This document shows positions 54,366 through 63,201 of a DNA stretch of 64,000 nucleotides, piece after piece. The DNA is from Gammaproteobacteria bacterium (GTDB lineage: Bacteria; Gemmatimonadota; Gemmatimonadetes; Longimicrobiales; Gaopeijiaceae). Both the position numbers and the translations under genes were made by a program. The notes beneath the pieces were generated by a model, which saw only the letters and a program-made list of their open reading frames with translations, had not been told where the DNA came from and ran no database searches. Each line of letters starts with the position of its first letter. The first letter of the stretch is position 1. Location of the stretch: contig JAPPMM010000017.1 of assembly GCA_028819075.1 (NCBI GenBank), positions 124,001 to 188,000 on the forward strand, read 5' to 3'.

Positions 54366-55796
54366 ATGAGGAAAGGCGTCCGGATCGCGAACCAGGTCCG
54401 ACAGGTCAGCCGCGGCGGCCCCGGGCGGGCCCTGGGCGGAGCCACAGCCCTCCTGCTGGTCCTGCTGTCGGCCACCGCCGGCCGGGCGGCTGCCCAGGTC
54501 GACACCATCCCGGGTGCGGTTCGCCACCTGGGGGTGGTCTACGAGAGCTATGTGCCCACCCTGGCGATCAGCCCCTTCACGGGCCGCTTCGGCGGCCTGA
54601 CGGTCGCGCCCAGGGTCGAGGCCGTGATCGCGCGCGACCTGCGCTACAGCGACCGGTTCGAGATGATGGATTCGATTCCGCTGGCCCCCGGTGGCGGAGG
54701 CGTGGATTACGGCCTGTGGGACCAGTTTGGCGCCGATTGGCTGGTGACCGGACAGGTCGAGGGGCTTGGCAACCGCTTCGTGCTCGTCCTGGAACTGCAC
54801 GACGTCGTCTTCTCGGAGGTGAAGGAGCGGGCCCGCTTCTCACTTCCGCGCCCCGACGCGGAGGACTTCCGCATGGCCATCCACGCGATCTCCGACGATG
54901 TCGTCCGATGGATTACCGGGGAGCCCGGGATGGCCGCCACCCGGATCTGCTTTTCCATGGAATCGGCTGCCGGTTCCCAGGAGCTGTACGTGGTCGACTC
55001 GGACGGCGAGAACCTGCGGCGGCTCACCAACTTCAACTCCCTCACCATGTCCTGTTCGTGGTCCCCGGACGGCTCGCGCCTGGCGTTCCTGTCCTTCGCA
55101 AGCGGGGATCCGGCCATCCATGAAATGGAAATCGCCACCAGGCAGACGCGCGTCCTCGACTTCAACCGCGCCGGCCAGCCGATGACCCCGGTGTACCATC
55201 CGAACGGGGAGGAGATCATCTTCTCGCTGGCGGATGGCGCCGAGAGCGGTCTCTTCTCCTGGCGCGTCCGCGAGGACTGCTGCCTCTGGCGCCTCACCGC
55301 AGGGCGCTGGAACGACCTTTCGCCTTCGTTCTCGCCGGACGGGAGACGCCTGGCCTTCAACTCCAACCGGCTGGGCGTGGCCATCCCGCAGATCTACGTG
55401 ATGCCGGCGGAATCCGGCGGTCGGCCGGACCTGGTATCTCCCTACCTCTACGGACAGGGCGGCTACTATACCTCGCCGGACTGGGCGCCCTCCGGCGACC
55501 GGGTCGCGTTCCACGGCCGCTACCGCCGCGGCAGCTACCACATCCTCATCGCGGATGTGGCCGCACAGGGACAACGGTTGCTGCAGCTCACCTACGAGGG
55601 CAACAACGAGGATCCCAGCTGGGCGCCCGATGGCCGCCATCTGGTGTTCGTGGGAGAGCGGGACTGGGGATTCGGGCTCTTCGTCGTAGACACCGTGAGC
55701 GGCAGAATTCGCCCCGTGCTCTCGGGGGTGAGGCCGCGCGTGCCGGACTGGTCGCCCAGTCTGGCTTCCACCGAGGCCCCGACCAGGGAGAACTGA
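54366..55796 (+). CDS. tolB: Tol-Pal system protein TolB
   Basis: TolB is the periplasmic beta-propeller that binds Pal and is needed for outer-membrane constriction. It is 476 residues. A signal peptide ends near AGRAAAQ (about residue 44). The N-terminal domain (about residues 55-190) is followed by WD40-like (PD40) repeats such as NLRRLTNFNSLTMSCSWSPDGSRLAFLSF (in pieces), PSFSPDGRRLAFNSN, PDWAPSGDRVAFHGR and PSWAPDGRHLVFVGE. ATG 54366 has GGGAGGAG upstream. Confidence 0.94.
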   Translation: MRKGVRIANQVRQVSRGGPGRALGGATALLLVLLSATAGRAAAQVDTIPGAVRHLGVVYESYVPTLAISPFTGRFGGLTVAPRVEAVIARDLRYSDRFEMMDSIPLAPGGGGVDYGLWDQFGADWLVTGQVEGLGNRFVLVLELHDVVFSEVKERARFSLPRPDAEDFRMAIHAISDDVVRWITGEPGMAATRICFSMESAAGSQELYVVDSDGENLRRLTNFNSLTMSCSWSPDGSRLAFLSFASGDPAIHEMEIATRQTRVLDFNRAGQPMTPVYHPNGEEIIFSLADGAESGLFSWRVREDCCLWRLTAGRWNDLSPSFSPDGRRLAFNSNRLGVAIPQIYVMPAESGGRPDLVSPYLYGQGGYYTSPDWAPSGDRVAFHGRYRRGSYHILIADVAAQGQRLLQLTYEGNNEDPSWAPDGRHLVFVGERDWGFGLFVVDTVSGRIRPVLSGVRPRVPDWSPSLASTEAPTREN

Positions 55797-55924
55797 GCCG
55801 GCGATCCCCATGCACCTTGCAGCACCACAAGATGTTGCGCTTGGGCGTCCGATTTCTTACGTATATGGCTGATTCGTGCGCACGCCTGATACCGGACACC
55901 GACACCCATATTCGAGGAGTAGCG

Positions 55925-56509
55925 ATGTTGCACCGCGGTCTCATTATTTCCGTCGTCGCGGCCGGACTGTTCGTCGCCTCGTGCGGACAGGAGGAACTGC
56001 CCCCTCCCCCTCCGCCCCCCGCTGAGGAAGGTCCGAACCAGGATTCCATCGACGCGGCCCGCAGAGCGGCGGAAGAAGCGGCCCGCAGGGCGGCTGAAGA
56101 GGAAGCACGTCGTGCTGCCGCGCTCGAGGCTGCCCGCGAGGCGCTGACGGCGATGGTTTTCTTCGACTTCGACATGGCGGAGATTCGCGGCGACGCCGAG
56201 GGCGTGCTCCAGCGCAAGGTCCGTGTACTGCGCGCGAGCCCGGCGGTACGGCTCCGCATCGAGGGACACGCGGACGAGCGCGGATCCTCGGAGTACAACC
56301 TGGCGCTGGGCAGCCGGCGCGCGGAAGCCGTGCGCCAGTTCTTCGTCAACGCCGGGCTCGCCGAGTCTCGCTTCGACGTGCGTTCCTACGGCGAGGAACA
56401 GCCCCGCGAGATGGGCAGCAACGAGCAGTCCTGGGCCCAGAACCGGCGCGACGAGTTCGTGATCACGGCTGGAGGCAATCAGATCCAGGTTCCGGGCGGC
56501 GGCCAGTAG
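55925..56509 (+). CDS. pal: Peptidoglycan-associated lipoprotein Pal
   Basis: Pal links the outer membrane to peptidoglycan. It is 194 residues. The lipobox is VASC (Cys20). A seven-proline run and an Ala/Arg/Glu heptad segment (about residues 43-75, AARRAAEEAARRAAEEEARR) form a likely coiled spacer. The OmpA-type domain has VFFDFDMAEI and IEGHADERGSSEYNLALGSRR, with the peptidoglycan-binding Asp and Arg. It starts 128 bases after tolB; AT-rich TTGCGC and TATATG near 55835-55867 may be a weak promoter. Confidence 0.96.
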   Translation: MLHRGLIISVVAAGLFVASCGQEELPPPPPPPAEEGPNQDSIDAARRAAEEAARRAAEEEARRAAALEAAREALTAMVFFDFDMAEIRGDAEGVLQRKVRVLRASPAVRLRIEGHADERGSSEYNLALGSRRAEAVRQFFVNAGLAESRFDVRSYGEEQPREMGSNEQSWAQNRRDEFVITAGGNQIQVPGGGQ

Positions 56510-56562
56510 CCGCCCCATCCGGGATCGACCGGGCCGGGTAAGTGCGTCCGTACAGGAACGCC

Positions 56563-57318
56563 GTGCCGCGACAGGTCCTCCTCCCGATCGCCCTGATCGG
56601 GGCGCTGGCCGGCGCGGGGTGCGCCACCAAGGGAGACATCCGCGTTCTTCAGGAGGAGGTCAGCTCGGTCGCCACGCGCCAGGCGAGGGAGTTGGCCGAC
56701 TTCGAGGCGCTGGTTCGCGCCAGCCAGGACACCCTCTCCGGCCAGACCGGTCTCTACCTGGAGTTGCGCCGCGAGGTACTGCAGCGGCTGGATGACCTCC
56801 ACCAGCAGATTCTGATCCTCCTTGAGGTCGAGGGCCAGAGCCAGCGTGCCCTGGCCTCCCTGCGCGACCAGGTGGAAATGATGCAGCGGGCGCCGGTCGT
56901 CGTTGCGGACTCGGGCGACGTCGGGCTTCCGATGGAGGAGATCGAGGGGCCCGAAGCCCTTTTCGAGGCGGCGCTGCGGATGTACGACCGGGGCTCGAAC
57001 GTCACCGCGCGCCGCAGTTTCGACCTGTTCCTCGCCACCTACCCGAATCACGAACTCGCCGGGGACGCGACCTTCTTCCTTTCCGACCTCGACCTGCAGG
57101 AGGAACGCCTCGAGGACGCAATCGAAGGGTTCATGCGCGTGCCCATGATGTACCCGGACTCCCCGCGGGTTCCGGAGGCGCTCTATCGTGCCGCGCTTCT
57201 CCACGACGAACTCGGAAACACCGACGAGGCGCGCAATCTGCTTGAACGGGTGATCGGCGGGTTCCCCGACTCCGACGTCGCGGAGCTCGCGGAGCAGAAA
57301 CTTCAGGAAATCCCCTAG
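56563..57318 (+). CDS. cpoB: Tol-Pal coordination protein CpoB/YbgF-like
   Basis: CpoB coordinates outer-membrane constriction with peptidoglycan synthesis. From GTG 56563 it is 251 residues; GTG 56542 would add seven. The signal peptide ends at LAGAGC (Cys20), an atypical lipobox. A coiled-coil (about residues 25-110) is followed by TPR-like repeats: FEAALRMYDRGSNVTARRSFDLFL, GDATFFLSDLDLQEERLEDAIEGF and PEALYRAALLHDELGNTDEARNLLERVI (in pieces). The gene follows pal, which is the usual site. Confidence 0.88.
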   Translation: MPRQVLLPIALIGALAGAGCATKGDIRVLQEEVSSVATRQARELADFEALVRASQDTLSGQTGLYLELRREVLQRLDDLHQQILILLEVEGQSQRALASLRDQVEMMQRAPVVVADSGDVGLPMEEIEGPEALFEAALRMYDRGSNVTARRSFDLFLATYPNHELAGDATFFLSDLDLQEERLEDAIEGFMRVPMMYPDSPRVPEALYRAALLHDELGNTDEARNLLERVIGGFPDSDVAELAEQKLQEIP

Positions 57319-57415
57319 GCCGGGTCCGGGAAGGGGGCGGTCACCGGGCGGCCGCGCTCAGGCTGTCGGGTCAACCGGCGCTGCCCGCCGGCGATGTCCC
57401 TGCGGGAGGTGCGGG

Positions 57416-57913
57416 ATGCGGTGTCCTCACTGTGGCTGCCCCGACAATCACGTCGTTGATACGCGCTCGACCGGGCAGGGGCAGGCTGTGCGCCGCCGCC
57501 GCGAGTGCAAGGAGTGCCGGGGCCGCTTCACCACCTACGAGTACATCCAGGAGCGGCCCCTCCGGGTGCTGAAGAGCCGCGGCGACACCGAGGACTTCGA
57601 ACGCGCGAAACTCGTGCGCAGCATTCAGGTGGCGTGCGCCAAGCGCCCCGTCTCCCCGTCCACGATCGACGCCATTGCCGGCAACATCCAGTACACGCTC
57701 ACCGTGGAGGGGGGTGGCGAGGTCCGGAGTTCGCGCATCGGCGAGATGGTGATGGAAGCGCTCAAGCCGCTGGACCGGGTTGCCTACGTCCGCTTCGCGT
57801 CCGTGTACAGGAACTTCCAGGATATCCAAGAGTTCCAAGAGATGATCGCGGACCTGAACCTCCGGCGGGAACGCAGCCTTCGCGCCAGGGACCAGGTCGA
57901 GCTTCCGATCTGA
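57416..57913 (+). CDS. nrdR: Transcriptional repressor NrdR
   Basis: NrdR is a nucleotide-sensing repressor of ribonucleotide reductase genes. It is 165 residues. The N-terminal zinc ribbon is CPHCGCPDNHV with RRECKECRGRFTTYEYI. The ATP-cone starts VLKSRGDTEDFERAKLVRSI (about residue 52) and includes the IGEMVMEALKPLDRVAYVRFASVYR region (in pieces). It follows cpoB by 97 bases. Confidence 0.95.
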   Translation: MRCPHCGCPDNHVVDTRSTGQGQAVRRRRECKECRGRFTTYEYIQERPLRVLKSRGDTEDFERAKLVRSIQVACAKRPVSPSTIDAIAGNIQYTLTVEGGGEVRSSRIGEMVMEALKPLDRVAYVRFASVYRNFQDIQEFQEMIADLNLRRERSLRARDQVELPI

Positions 57914-57952
57914 CGCGCGAGCGGAGCGTCGGCGGAAGCTTTGCGGGTGGCG

Positions 57953-57981
57953 TTATTCCCCCGCCGCCGAGGCATTATCTT
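57953..57981 (+). promoter_or_regulatory. Possible promoter of tatC
   Basis: A TATCTT -10-like box (57976-57981) lies about 40 bases before the tatC ATG. The sequence 17 bases upstream (TTATTC, 57953-57958) is a poor -35. The -10 context ATTATCTTTC resembles the rpmJ box GTTATCTTTC, which supports it slightly. It may be an activator-dependent or weak promoter. Confidence 0.35.
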
Positions 57982-58023
57982 TCGCGATCATCGGTCGGGC
58001 CGTAACCCGCGGAGTCGCATCGG

Positions 58024-58824
58024 ATGCCCAGCAAAACCCCGAACCCAGCCGGAGAGATGCCTTTTCTCGACCACCTCGAAGAGCTTCGCTGGCGCATCCT
58101 GTGGAGCCTGCTGGCGCTGGCGATCGGGGCGGTGGCGGGGTTCCTGCTGGTGCACTACGGGGACATGCTCCAGGTGCTTTTCAGTCCCTACCGGGCGCTG
58201 TTCGGCGAGGATCAGACGCTCATCAACCTGAAGCCCACCGACGCGTTCTTCATCACGCTCAAGTACGGGATCCTGATCGGGTTCCTTCTGGTGTTCCCCA
58301 TCATCGTCTATCACGTCTGGTCGTTTCTGGCGCCGGCGCTCAAGAAGTCCGAGAAGCGGGTCATCGTGCCCTCGCTCTACATGGGACTGGTTCTGTTCCT
58401 TCTCGGCGTGCTGATGGCGTACTACATCGCGCTGCCGATCACCCTGGAGTTCCTCGTCGGGTTCCAGACGGAAATCATGAGCCCGCAGTGGACCGCCCAG
58501 GACTACTTCGGATTCACGATTCAGCTGCTCGTGGCGTTCGGCATCATCTTCGAATTGCCGGTGGTCGTCATGATCCTGAGCGTACTGGGCCTTGTGACGC
58601 CGAAGTTCCTGCGCACCAAGCGCAGGCACGCAATCCTGCTCATCACGATCGTCGCGGCGCTCATCTCCCCGGGTGACGTCATCATGGTGACGCTGCTCAT
58701 GATGGTGCCGCTGATCATCCTGTACGAGTTCTCGATCATGCTTTCGGTAATGATCTACCGGAAGCGCGAGGAGCGCGTCGCCGCCGCGGCCGATCCGCCG
58801 CCGGACTCCGTTCAGGCGGGATAG
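58024..58824 (+). CDS. tatC: Sec-independent translocase TatC
   Basis: TatC binds twin-arginine signal peptides. It is 266 residues. The family start MPFLDHLEELRWRILWSLLAL (about residue 14) is followed by six hydrophobic helices. Conserved are PTDAFFITLKYGILIGFLLVFPIIVYHVWSFLAPALKKSEKR (in pieces) and FELPVVVMILSVLGLVTP. TatA/TatB are not present here. It is two bases from the LptD-like gene. Confidence 0.95.
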   Translation: MPSKTPNPAGEMPFLDHLEELRWRILWSLLALAIGAVAGFLLVHYGDMLQVLFSPYRALFGEDQTLINLKPTDAFFITLKYGILIGFLLVFPIIVYHVWSFLAPALKKSEKRVIVPSLYMGLVLFLLGVLMAYYIALPITLEFLVGFQTEIMSPQWTAQDYFGFTIQLLVAFGIIFELPVVVMILSVLGLVTPKFLRTKRRHAILLITIVAALISPGDVIMVTLLMMVPLIILYEFSIMLSVMIYRKREERVAAAADPPPDSVQAG

Positions 58825-58826
58825 GC

Positions 58827-61781
58827 ATGGCCCCGGACCCGCGCCGCCGACGGGCGCGCCTCCCGACCGCCCTGCTCCTGCCGCTGGTCGTGGCGGGTCT
58901 GCCCATCCCGGCCCACGGCCAGCAGACCCAGGACTCGATTCCCCCACCGGGGCCGCCCGACACGACCGTTGTCGTTGACTCCGCCCGGGTACAGGTCCTC
59001 GAGGTGCTCCAACGTCTGGCCGCCCCGCCGCTGCCGGACTCGCTCCGGGAGCTGCCCGACTCGACGGTACGGGCTCCCCGGCCGGTGGCCCCGGGTCCGG
59101 ACTCCGTGCTCAACGCCCTGCTCTCGCTGCCGGGATACCAGGCCAGCCAGTACGAGGGCGCCGGGCTCGAGTTCGGGTCGAGCGGCGAGGTGATCCTCTA
59201 CGGCAACCCGGACGCGCGCGCGCGGTTCTTCCGGGAAGGCGCCGAGCGCATGCAGCTGGAGGCCGATTCGTCCATCACCATGGACGACTCCACGAACCTG
59301 ATCTGGACCGAGGGGGCCTCGGTGTTCACGGGGCGCGAGGGCGAACCCCTCAACAGCACCTCGATGATCTACAGCCTCGACAGCCAGCGCGGCACCGCCT
59401 ACAGCGCGCGCACCCGGTTCGCCGAAGGCGGCAGTCCCTGGAACGTGTTCGGCGACCTGCCCTCGGTGACGCCCGAGATCGTCCACGGGGCACACGTCGG
59501 TTTCACCTCCTGCGACCTGGAGCATCCGCACTACCACTTCGACACCAGCGAGATCAAGATCGTGGCGGGCAACATGCTGGTGGCGAGGTCGGTGAAGCTC
59601 TACTTCGCCGATGTCCCCGTCTTCTGGTTCCCCTTCATGTTCCAGAGCATCGAGCGCGGACGTGCCAGCGGCATCCTGACGCCGCGTTTCAGCGTGAACG
59701 ACATCGTGCGCAGCTCGGCGGGCTACAGTCGCCGCGTCTCCAATCTGGGCTTCTACTGGGCCATCAACGACTACGCGGACGCGTCGGTGGCGATGGACTG
59801 GTGGGCCGACAACTACGTGGGCGTGACCGGGACCCTGAACTACAACTGGCTGCGCCAGTTTCTGCGTGGCAACGTCAACTTCCGCAACTTCTGGCGGGAG
59901 GACGGGAGCACGACGCTCGCCTTCAGCACCTCGCACAACTGGGAGCTCGACGAGCGCACCCGCTTCGAGATCCGGTCGAGCTACGCCTCCTCCACCGACT
60001 TCGTGCGCCAGAATTCCTTCGACCCGCGCGAGGTCACGCAGTCTATCGATTCGCAGGGCGGGATCAACCGGCGCTTCGACTGGGGCAACGTTTCGATGAG
60101 CGCCAACCGGCGCCAGTTCCTCTCCGACGACCGGGTGTCGCTCACGCTGCCGTCGACCAACCTCTCGCTATCGCCGATCACCTTCTTCTCCGCTCCGTCG
60201 TCGCGGGCCAGCTGGTACAACAACATCATCTGGACCGGAAGCGGGAACTACACGCGCAGCATCGAGGACCGGCTGGATCAGCCGCCGGGCGAGTTCAAGG
60301 AGAGCTTGGCCGACAAGGAGAACACGCGCGGAGGCCTGTCGTCCAGCCTGAGCCTGGGTGCGCTCTCCCTGTCGCACAGCCTGAGCTTCAACGAGGCCGT
60401 GACCAGGGACGGGCTGGAGGTCTTCGCGCCCGCCGCCGGCCTGGCGGCGGCGGACCGGCTCGAGGCCTGGTTCGGCAGCGTGGTCGCGCCCGCGGCCGAC
60501 AGCGCGTCCCCGGAGCGCGTGGACCTGAGCAGCACCGACCTCACCTGGTCCCAGACGCTCAGCTACCAGCAGCGCCTCATCGGGACGACGACCTTCACGC
60601 CCAATCTGTCCATGTCGGGGCGGGCGCTGCAGACGAACAAGATCCCGGAGGCGGGGTCGCTGGTGTCGGCGCCCACCCGCATCTCGTTCGGCGCCGGGCT
60701 CAAGACCGACCTCTACGGGCTCTGGCCGGGCGTGGGGGGCTTCTCCGCCATCCGCCACAAGCTCTCGCCCGGCTTCGACTATTCTTATGCTCCCGCGGTG
60801 ACGCAGACGGAGGTTCAGAACGCCGTCTTCGGCCGGGGGGAATTCCGCGCCAAGAACGAGATGCGGATCCGGCTGAACCAGACCTTCGAGGCGAAGCGCG
60901 AAACCGGGGAATCCGAGGAGGAGGAAGAAGAAGCTCCTCCCGATCCGAGCGGCGAACCCCGGCGGAGGGAGCGGGCGGAAATAGTTCAGCTGCTGGCCCT
61001 GCAGACCAGCGCCGTCAACTATGACTTCGTGCGCGCCGACTCTCTTGGCCAGTTCACGGACGGCTTCACGACCACCACGCTCTCCAACAGCATCAGCTCG
61101 GACTTTCTGCGCGGCCTGCAGATCTCCATGGAGCACCTGCTGTTCGACGAGAGCGGCCAGGCAGGGGAGGGAAGGCAGTTTGCTCCCCATCTCTCCGGAC
61201 TCGATCTCTCGTTCTCGCTGAACGCGGCTTCCCCTCCGCTGCGCTGGATCGGAGGGCTGATCGGGCTGGGGGGCGACGGAGAGGCGGATCCGGAGCCGGA
61301 ACCGGAAGAGGACGAGCTGCTCGAAGAGGAGGACCCCTTCTCGGCGGCCAGCGGCCTCGACGAGAGCCAGATCGTGCCGGGTTTCGGCGATACCTCGCGC
61401 GATTTCGGCAGGCAGAGCGCTCAGGGTCGTCCCCGCGGCGGTGGGGGCGGATGGGACGCGAGCGTCTCCTATTCGCTACAGCGCCCGCGCCAGGCTGACC
61501 TGGCCCGGCAGATGGTTCAGCTCAACGTCAGGTTCGAGCCCACCGAGCTGTGGCGCGCGAGCTGGCGTACTTCCTACGACGTGGAGCTGGGGTCCTTCAA
61601 CGACCACATGATCACGTTCACCCGGCAATTGCATCGCTGGGAAGCCAACTTCGATTTCAGGCGCACGGTCACCGGCAACTGGGCGTTCCGCTTCGAGGTG
61701 GCCCTGAGCGACAATCGCGATCTGAAGTTCGACTACCAGCAGTACGACCGCTCCGATCCCCTCGAGAGGCAGTTCCGCTAG
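58827..61781 (+). CDS. LptD-like outer-membrane protein
   Basis: This large protein (984 residues) has a cleavable signal peptide ending near PAHGQQ and no other hydrophobic helices, but many alternating beta strands ending in a short final strand (YDRSDPLERQFR). An OstA-like jellyroll occurs at about residues 110-260, for example GEVILYGNPDARARFFREGAERMQLEA (in pieces). Conserved LptD-like segments such as VPVFWFPFMFQSIERGRASGILTPRFSVND (in pieces) point to the LPS-assembly barrel of FCB-type bacteria. Two acidic stretches, near residue 695 and residues 812-838, probably lie in loops. It most likely inserts lipopolysaccharide. Other export roles cannot be excluded. Confidence 0.82.
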   Translation: MAPDPRRRRARLPTALLLPLVVAGLPIPAHGQQTQDSIPPPGPPDTTVVVDSARVQVLEVLQRLAAPPLPDSLRELPDSTVRAPRPVAPGPDSVLNALLSLPGYQASQYEGAGLEFGSSGEVILYGNPDARARFFREGAERMQLEADSSITMDDSTNLIWTEGASVFTGREGEPLNSTSMIYSLDSQRGTAYSARTRFAEGGSPWNVFGDLPSVTPEIVHGAHVGFTSCDLEHPHYHFDTSEIKIVAGNMLVARSVKLYFADVPVFWFPFMFQSIERGRASGILTPRFSVNDIVRSSAGYSRRVSNLGFYWAINDYADASVAMDWWADNYVGVTGTLNYNWLRQFLRGNVNFRNFWREDGSTTLAFSTSHNWELDERTRFEIRSSYASSTDFVRQNSFDPREVTQSIDSQGGINRRFDWGNVSMSANRRQFLSDDRVSLTLPSTNLSLSPITFFSAPSSRASWYNNIIWTGSGNYTRSIEDRLDQPPGEFKESLADKENTRGGLSSSLSLGALSLSHSLSFNEAVTRDGLEVFAPAAGLAAADRLEAWFGSVVAPAADSASPERVDLSSTDLTWSQTLSYQQRLIGTTTFTPNLSMSGRALQTNKIPEAGSLVSAPTRISFGAGLKTDLYGLWPGVGGFSAIRHKLSPGFDYSYAPAVTQTEVQNAVFGRGEFRAKNEMRIRLNQTFEAKRETGESEEEEEEAPPDPSGEPRRRERAEIVQLLALQTSAVNYDFVRADSLGQFTDGFTTTTLSNSISSDFLRGLQISMEHLLFDESGQAGEGRQFAPHLSGLDLSFSLNAASPPLRWIGGLIGLGGDGEADPEPEPEEDELLEEEDPFSAASGLDESQIVPGFGDTSRDFGRQSAQGRPRGGGGGWDASVSYSLQRPRQADLARQMVQLNVRFEPTELWRASWRTSYDVELGSFNDHMITFTRQLHRWEANFDFRRTVTGNWAFRFEVALSDNRDLKFDYQQYDRSDPLERQFR

Positions 61782-61941
61782 CAGTCCGTGGACGAATCGG
61801 CCCGGGCACCGCGAGCGGTGAAGCGCCGGGCCGGCGGGGCGCTCCCGAGACCGGCGTTTGGCACACCTCGTGCAGACCAATGGGCGCTGATTGGGCAGGA
61901 GACGCCTGCGATGCGCTCCGGGATGCCACGAGGAGGTTCCG
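61782..61941 (+). other. 160-base gap with hairpins and a sigma-54-like site
   Basis: CACCGC/GCGGTG (61808-61821) forms a small stem soon after the LptD-like stop. AGCGCC/GGCGCT (about 61821-61842) forms a second. Neither has a T run, so termination is uncertain. The strongest signal is the sigma-54-like pair described separately. Confidence 0.4.
61859..61874 (+). promoter_or_regulatory. Sigma-54-like promoter (-24/-12)
   Basis: TGGCAC (61859-61864) is followed after five bases by GTGCA (61870-61874). The GG and GC dinucleotides are separated by ten bases, the strict spacing of sigma-54 promoters. It matches TGGCAC-N5-TTGCA at all but one position. Predicted transcription would start near 61885, about 57 bases before the FN3 lipoprotein gene. 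No sigma-54 activator gene is in this window. Confidence 0.45.
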
Positions 61942-63108
61942 ATGTTCGGTGACGGGTATGCGTTTGGACGATGTGCTCGCAGCTTGAAGGCGCTCCTTCT
62001 GCTGGGCACCCTGACGGCCTGCGACGAGGATGGAGTGCTGCTCACTCTGGAAGATCCGCCCGCCGCGCCGCGCGCGCTGGATGCCCACTATTTCGCGGGG
62101 GTGGTCACCGTCACATGGACCCTCGCGCCCGGCTGGAGCGGTGAGACCTTCCGCGTCTACTCCCGGCGCATCACCGACCGGGACTACTTTCTCATCGCCG
62201 AGGTGAGCAGCTGCGCGGAGGGAGCCTGCGAATACCGGGACGCCAACGTGGCGGCGGGGGCGACCTACGAGTACTACGTGGCCGCGGTCGGGGCATCGGG
62301 GCTGGAAACACCTTCCAGCCACCTGGTGGAGGTGGCCGTGCCGATGCCGGATCCGCCCGCCGTGCCGGTTACGGTCCTGGCGACGGCGCTGGACGGATCC
62401 GTCTTCCTCACCTGGAGCGACGACGCGCGCGCCGCCGAGGATTTTTCCCACTACAGGGTATACCTCGAGGACGGCGACGTCTTCCTCCTGGGCGAGACGG
62501 ACTCCGAGGGATTCCTCGACCTGCGGGCGAGCAACGGCGAGACCTACAACTATTTCGTTTCCGCCCTCGACGATCAGGGACACGAGAGCGGGGGCAGCTC
62601 GATGGCGAGCGCGACCCCGCGTCCCGATTACCACGGCGAGCTGATCTACTCCTACCTCGACGCGCCGTCGTCTTCGGGTTTTCGGTTCCCGCTGAATGAA
62701 CAGGACGGACCCATCGTCCACGGCGACGCGCCCGACCGCCACTTCCGGTTCGAACAGGACCAGGCCGGGTGGTGGCTGGTCCCCGGGCCGGGCGCCGAGA
62801 TCCACAACCGGGTCTTTTCGACCAGCCAGCTCAAGTGCGGACCCGGGAGCGACGCGGGATGCATCGACGTGACCGTCGCGCCCGCGCGGGACTACACCAC
62901 CCAGGCGGTGGAGGCGCTGCCCGCGACCACCTACGTGCTTCGCTATTCGGGAGCCGGCGGCAACCACTACGCGGCGGTGCGGATCACCAGCCAGGGCTAC
63001 CTGGACGATGGCGCGGTGATGGTCTTCGACTGGGCCCATCAGCTTCAGCCCGGCAATGTGGGGCTGGAGCGCCGGGGGCCCGCAGCGCTCGTTCGCTACG
63101 GGACTTGA
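61942..63108 (+). CDS. Lipoprotein with two fibronectin type III-like domains
   Basis: This 388-residue protein has a lipobox LTAC (Cys27) and AGGAGG before ATG 61942. Two FN3-like domains follow: about residues 37-135 (PAAPRALDAHYFAGVVTVTW to YEYYVAAVGASG) and residues 140-225 (VLATALDGSVFLTWSDD to YNYFVSALDDQGHES), in the usual FN3 pattern of W and Y core residues. The C-terminal 160 residues (FRFPLNEQDGPI onward) are strand-rich and unrecognised. It is probably attached to a membrane and binds a partner or sugar. Function unknown. Confidence 0.8.
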   Translation: MFGDGYAFGRCARSLKALLLLGTLTACDEDGVLLTLEDPPAAPRALDAHYFAGVVTVTWTLAPGWSGETFRVYSRRITDRDYFLIAEVSSCAEGACEYRDANVAAGATYEYYVAAVGASGLETPSSHLVEVAVPMPDPPAVPVTVLATALDGSVFLTWSDDARAAEDFSHYRVYLEDGDVFLLGETDSEGFLDLRASNGETYNYFVSALDDQGHESGGSSMASATPRPDYHGELIYSYLDAPSSSGFRFPLNEQDGPIVHGDAPDRHFRFEQDQAGWWLVPGPGAEIHNRVFSTSQLKCGPGSDAGCIDVTVAPARDYTTQAVEALPATTYVLRYSGAGGNHYAAVRITSQGYLDDGAVMVFDWAHQLQPGNVGLERRGPAALVRYGT

Positions 63109-63166
63109 CACCGAACCCGGATCTTTTCCGGCAATCGGGGACGGTGCGTCCTCTGACCGGTTCGGG

Positions 63167-63195
63167 TTGAGAGGGCGCCGCCGCCGGGGTATAAT
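63167..63195 (+). promoter_or_regulatory. Strong promoter predicted to give a leaderless mRNA
   Basis: TTGAGA (63167-63172) is followed by a 17-base spacer and a perfect TATAAT (63190-63195). With the usual seven-base spacing, transcription would start at 63202, the A of the next ATG. No ribosome-binding site can then precede that start codon in the mRNA. Confidence 0.65.
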
Positions 63196-63201
63196 CGCGA
63201 C

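Noticed and set aside
63105-63133. TTGACA at the end of the FN3 lipoprotein gene as the formimidoyltransferase promoter
   Set aside because: No -10 box lies at a suitable distance, whereas TTGAGA/TATAAT further downstream fits well.
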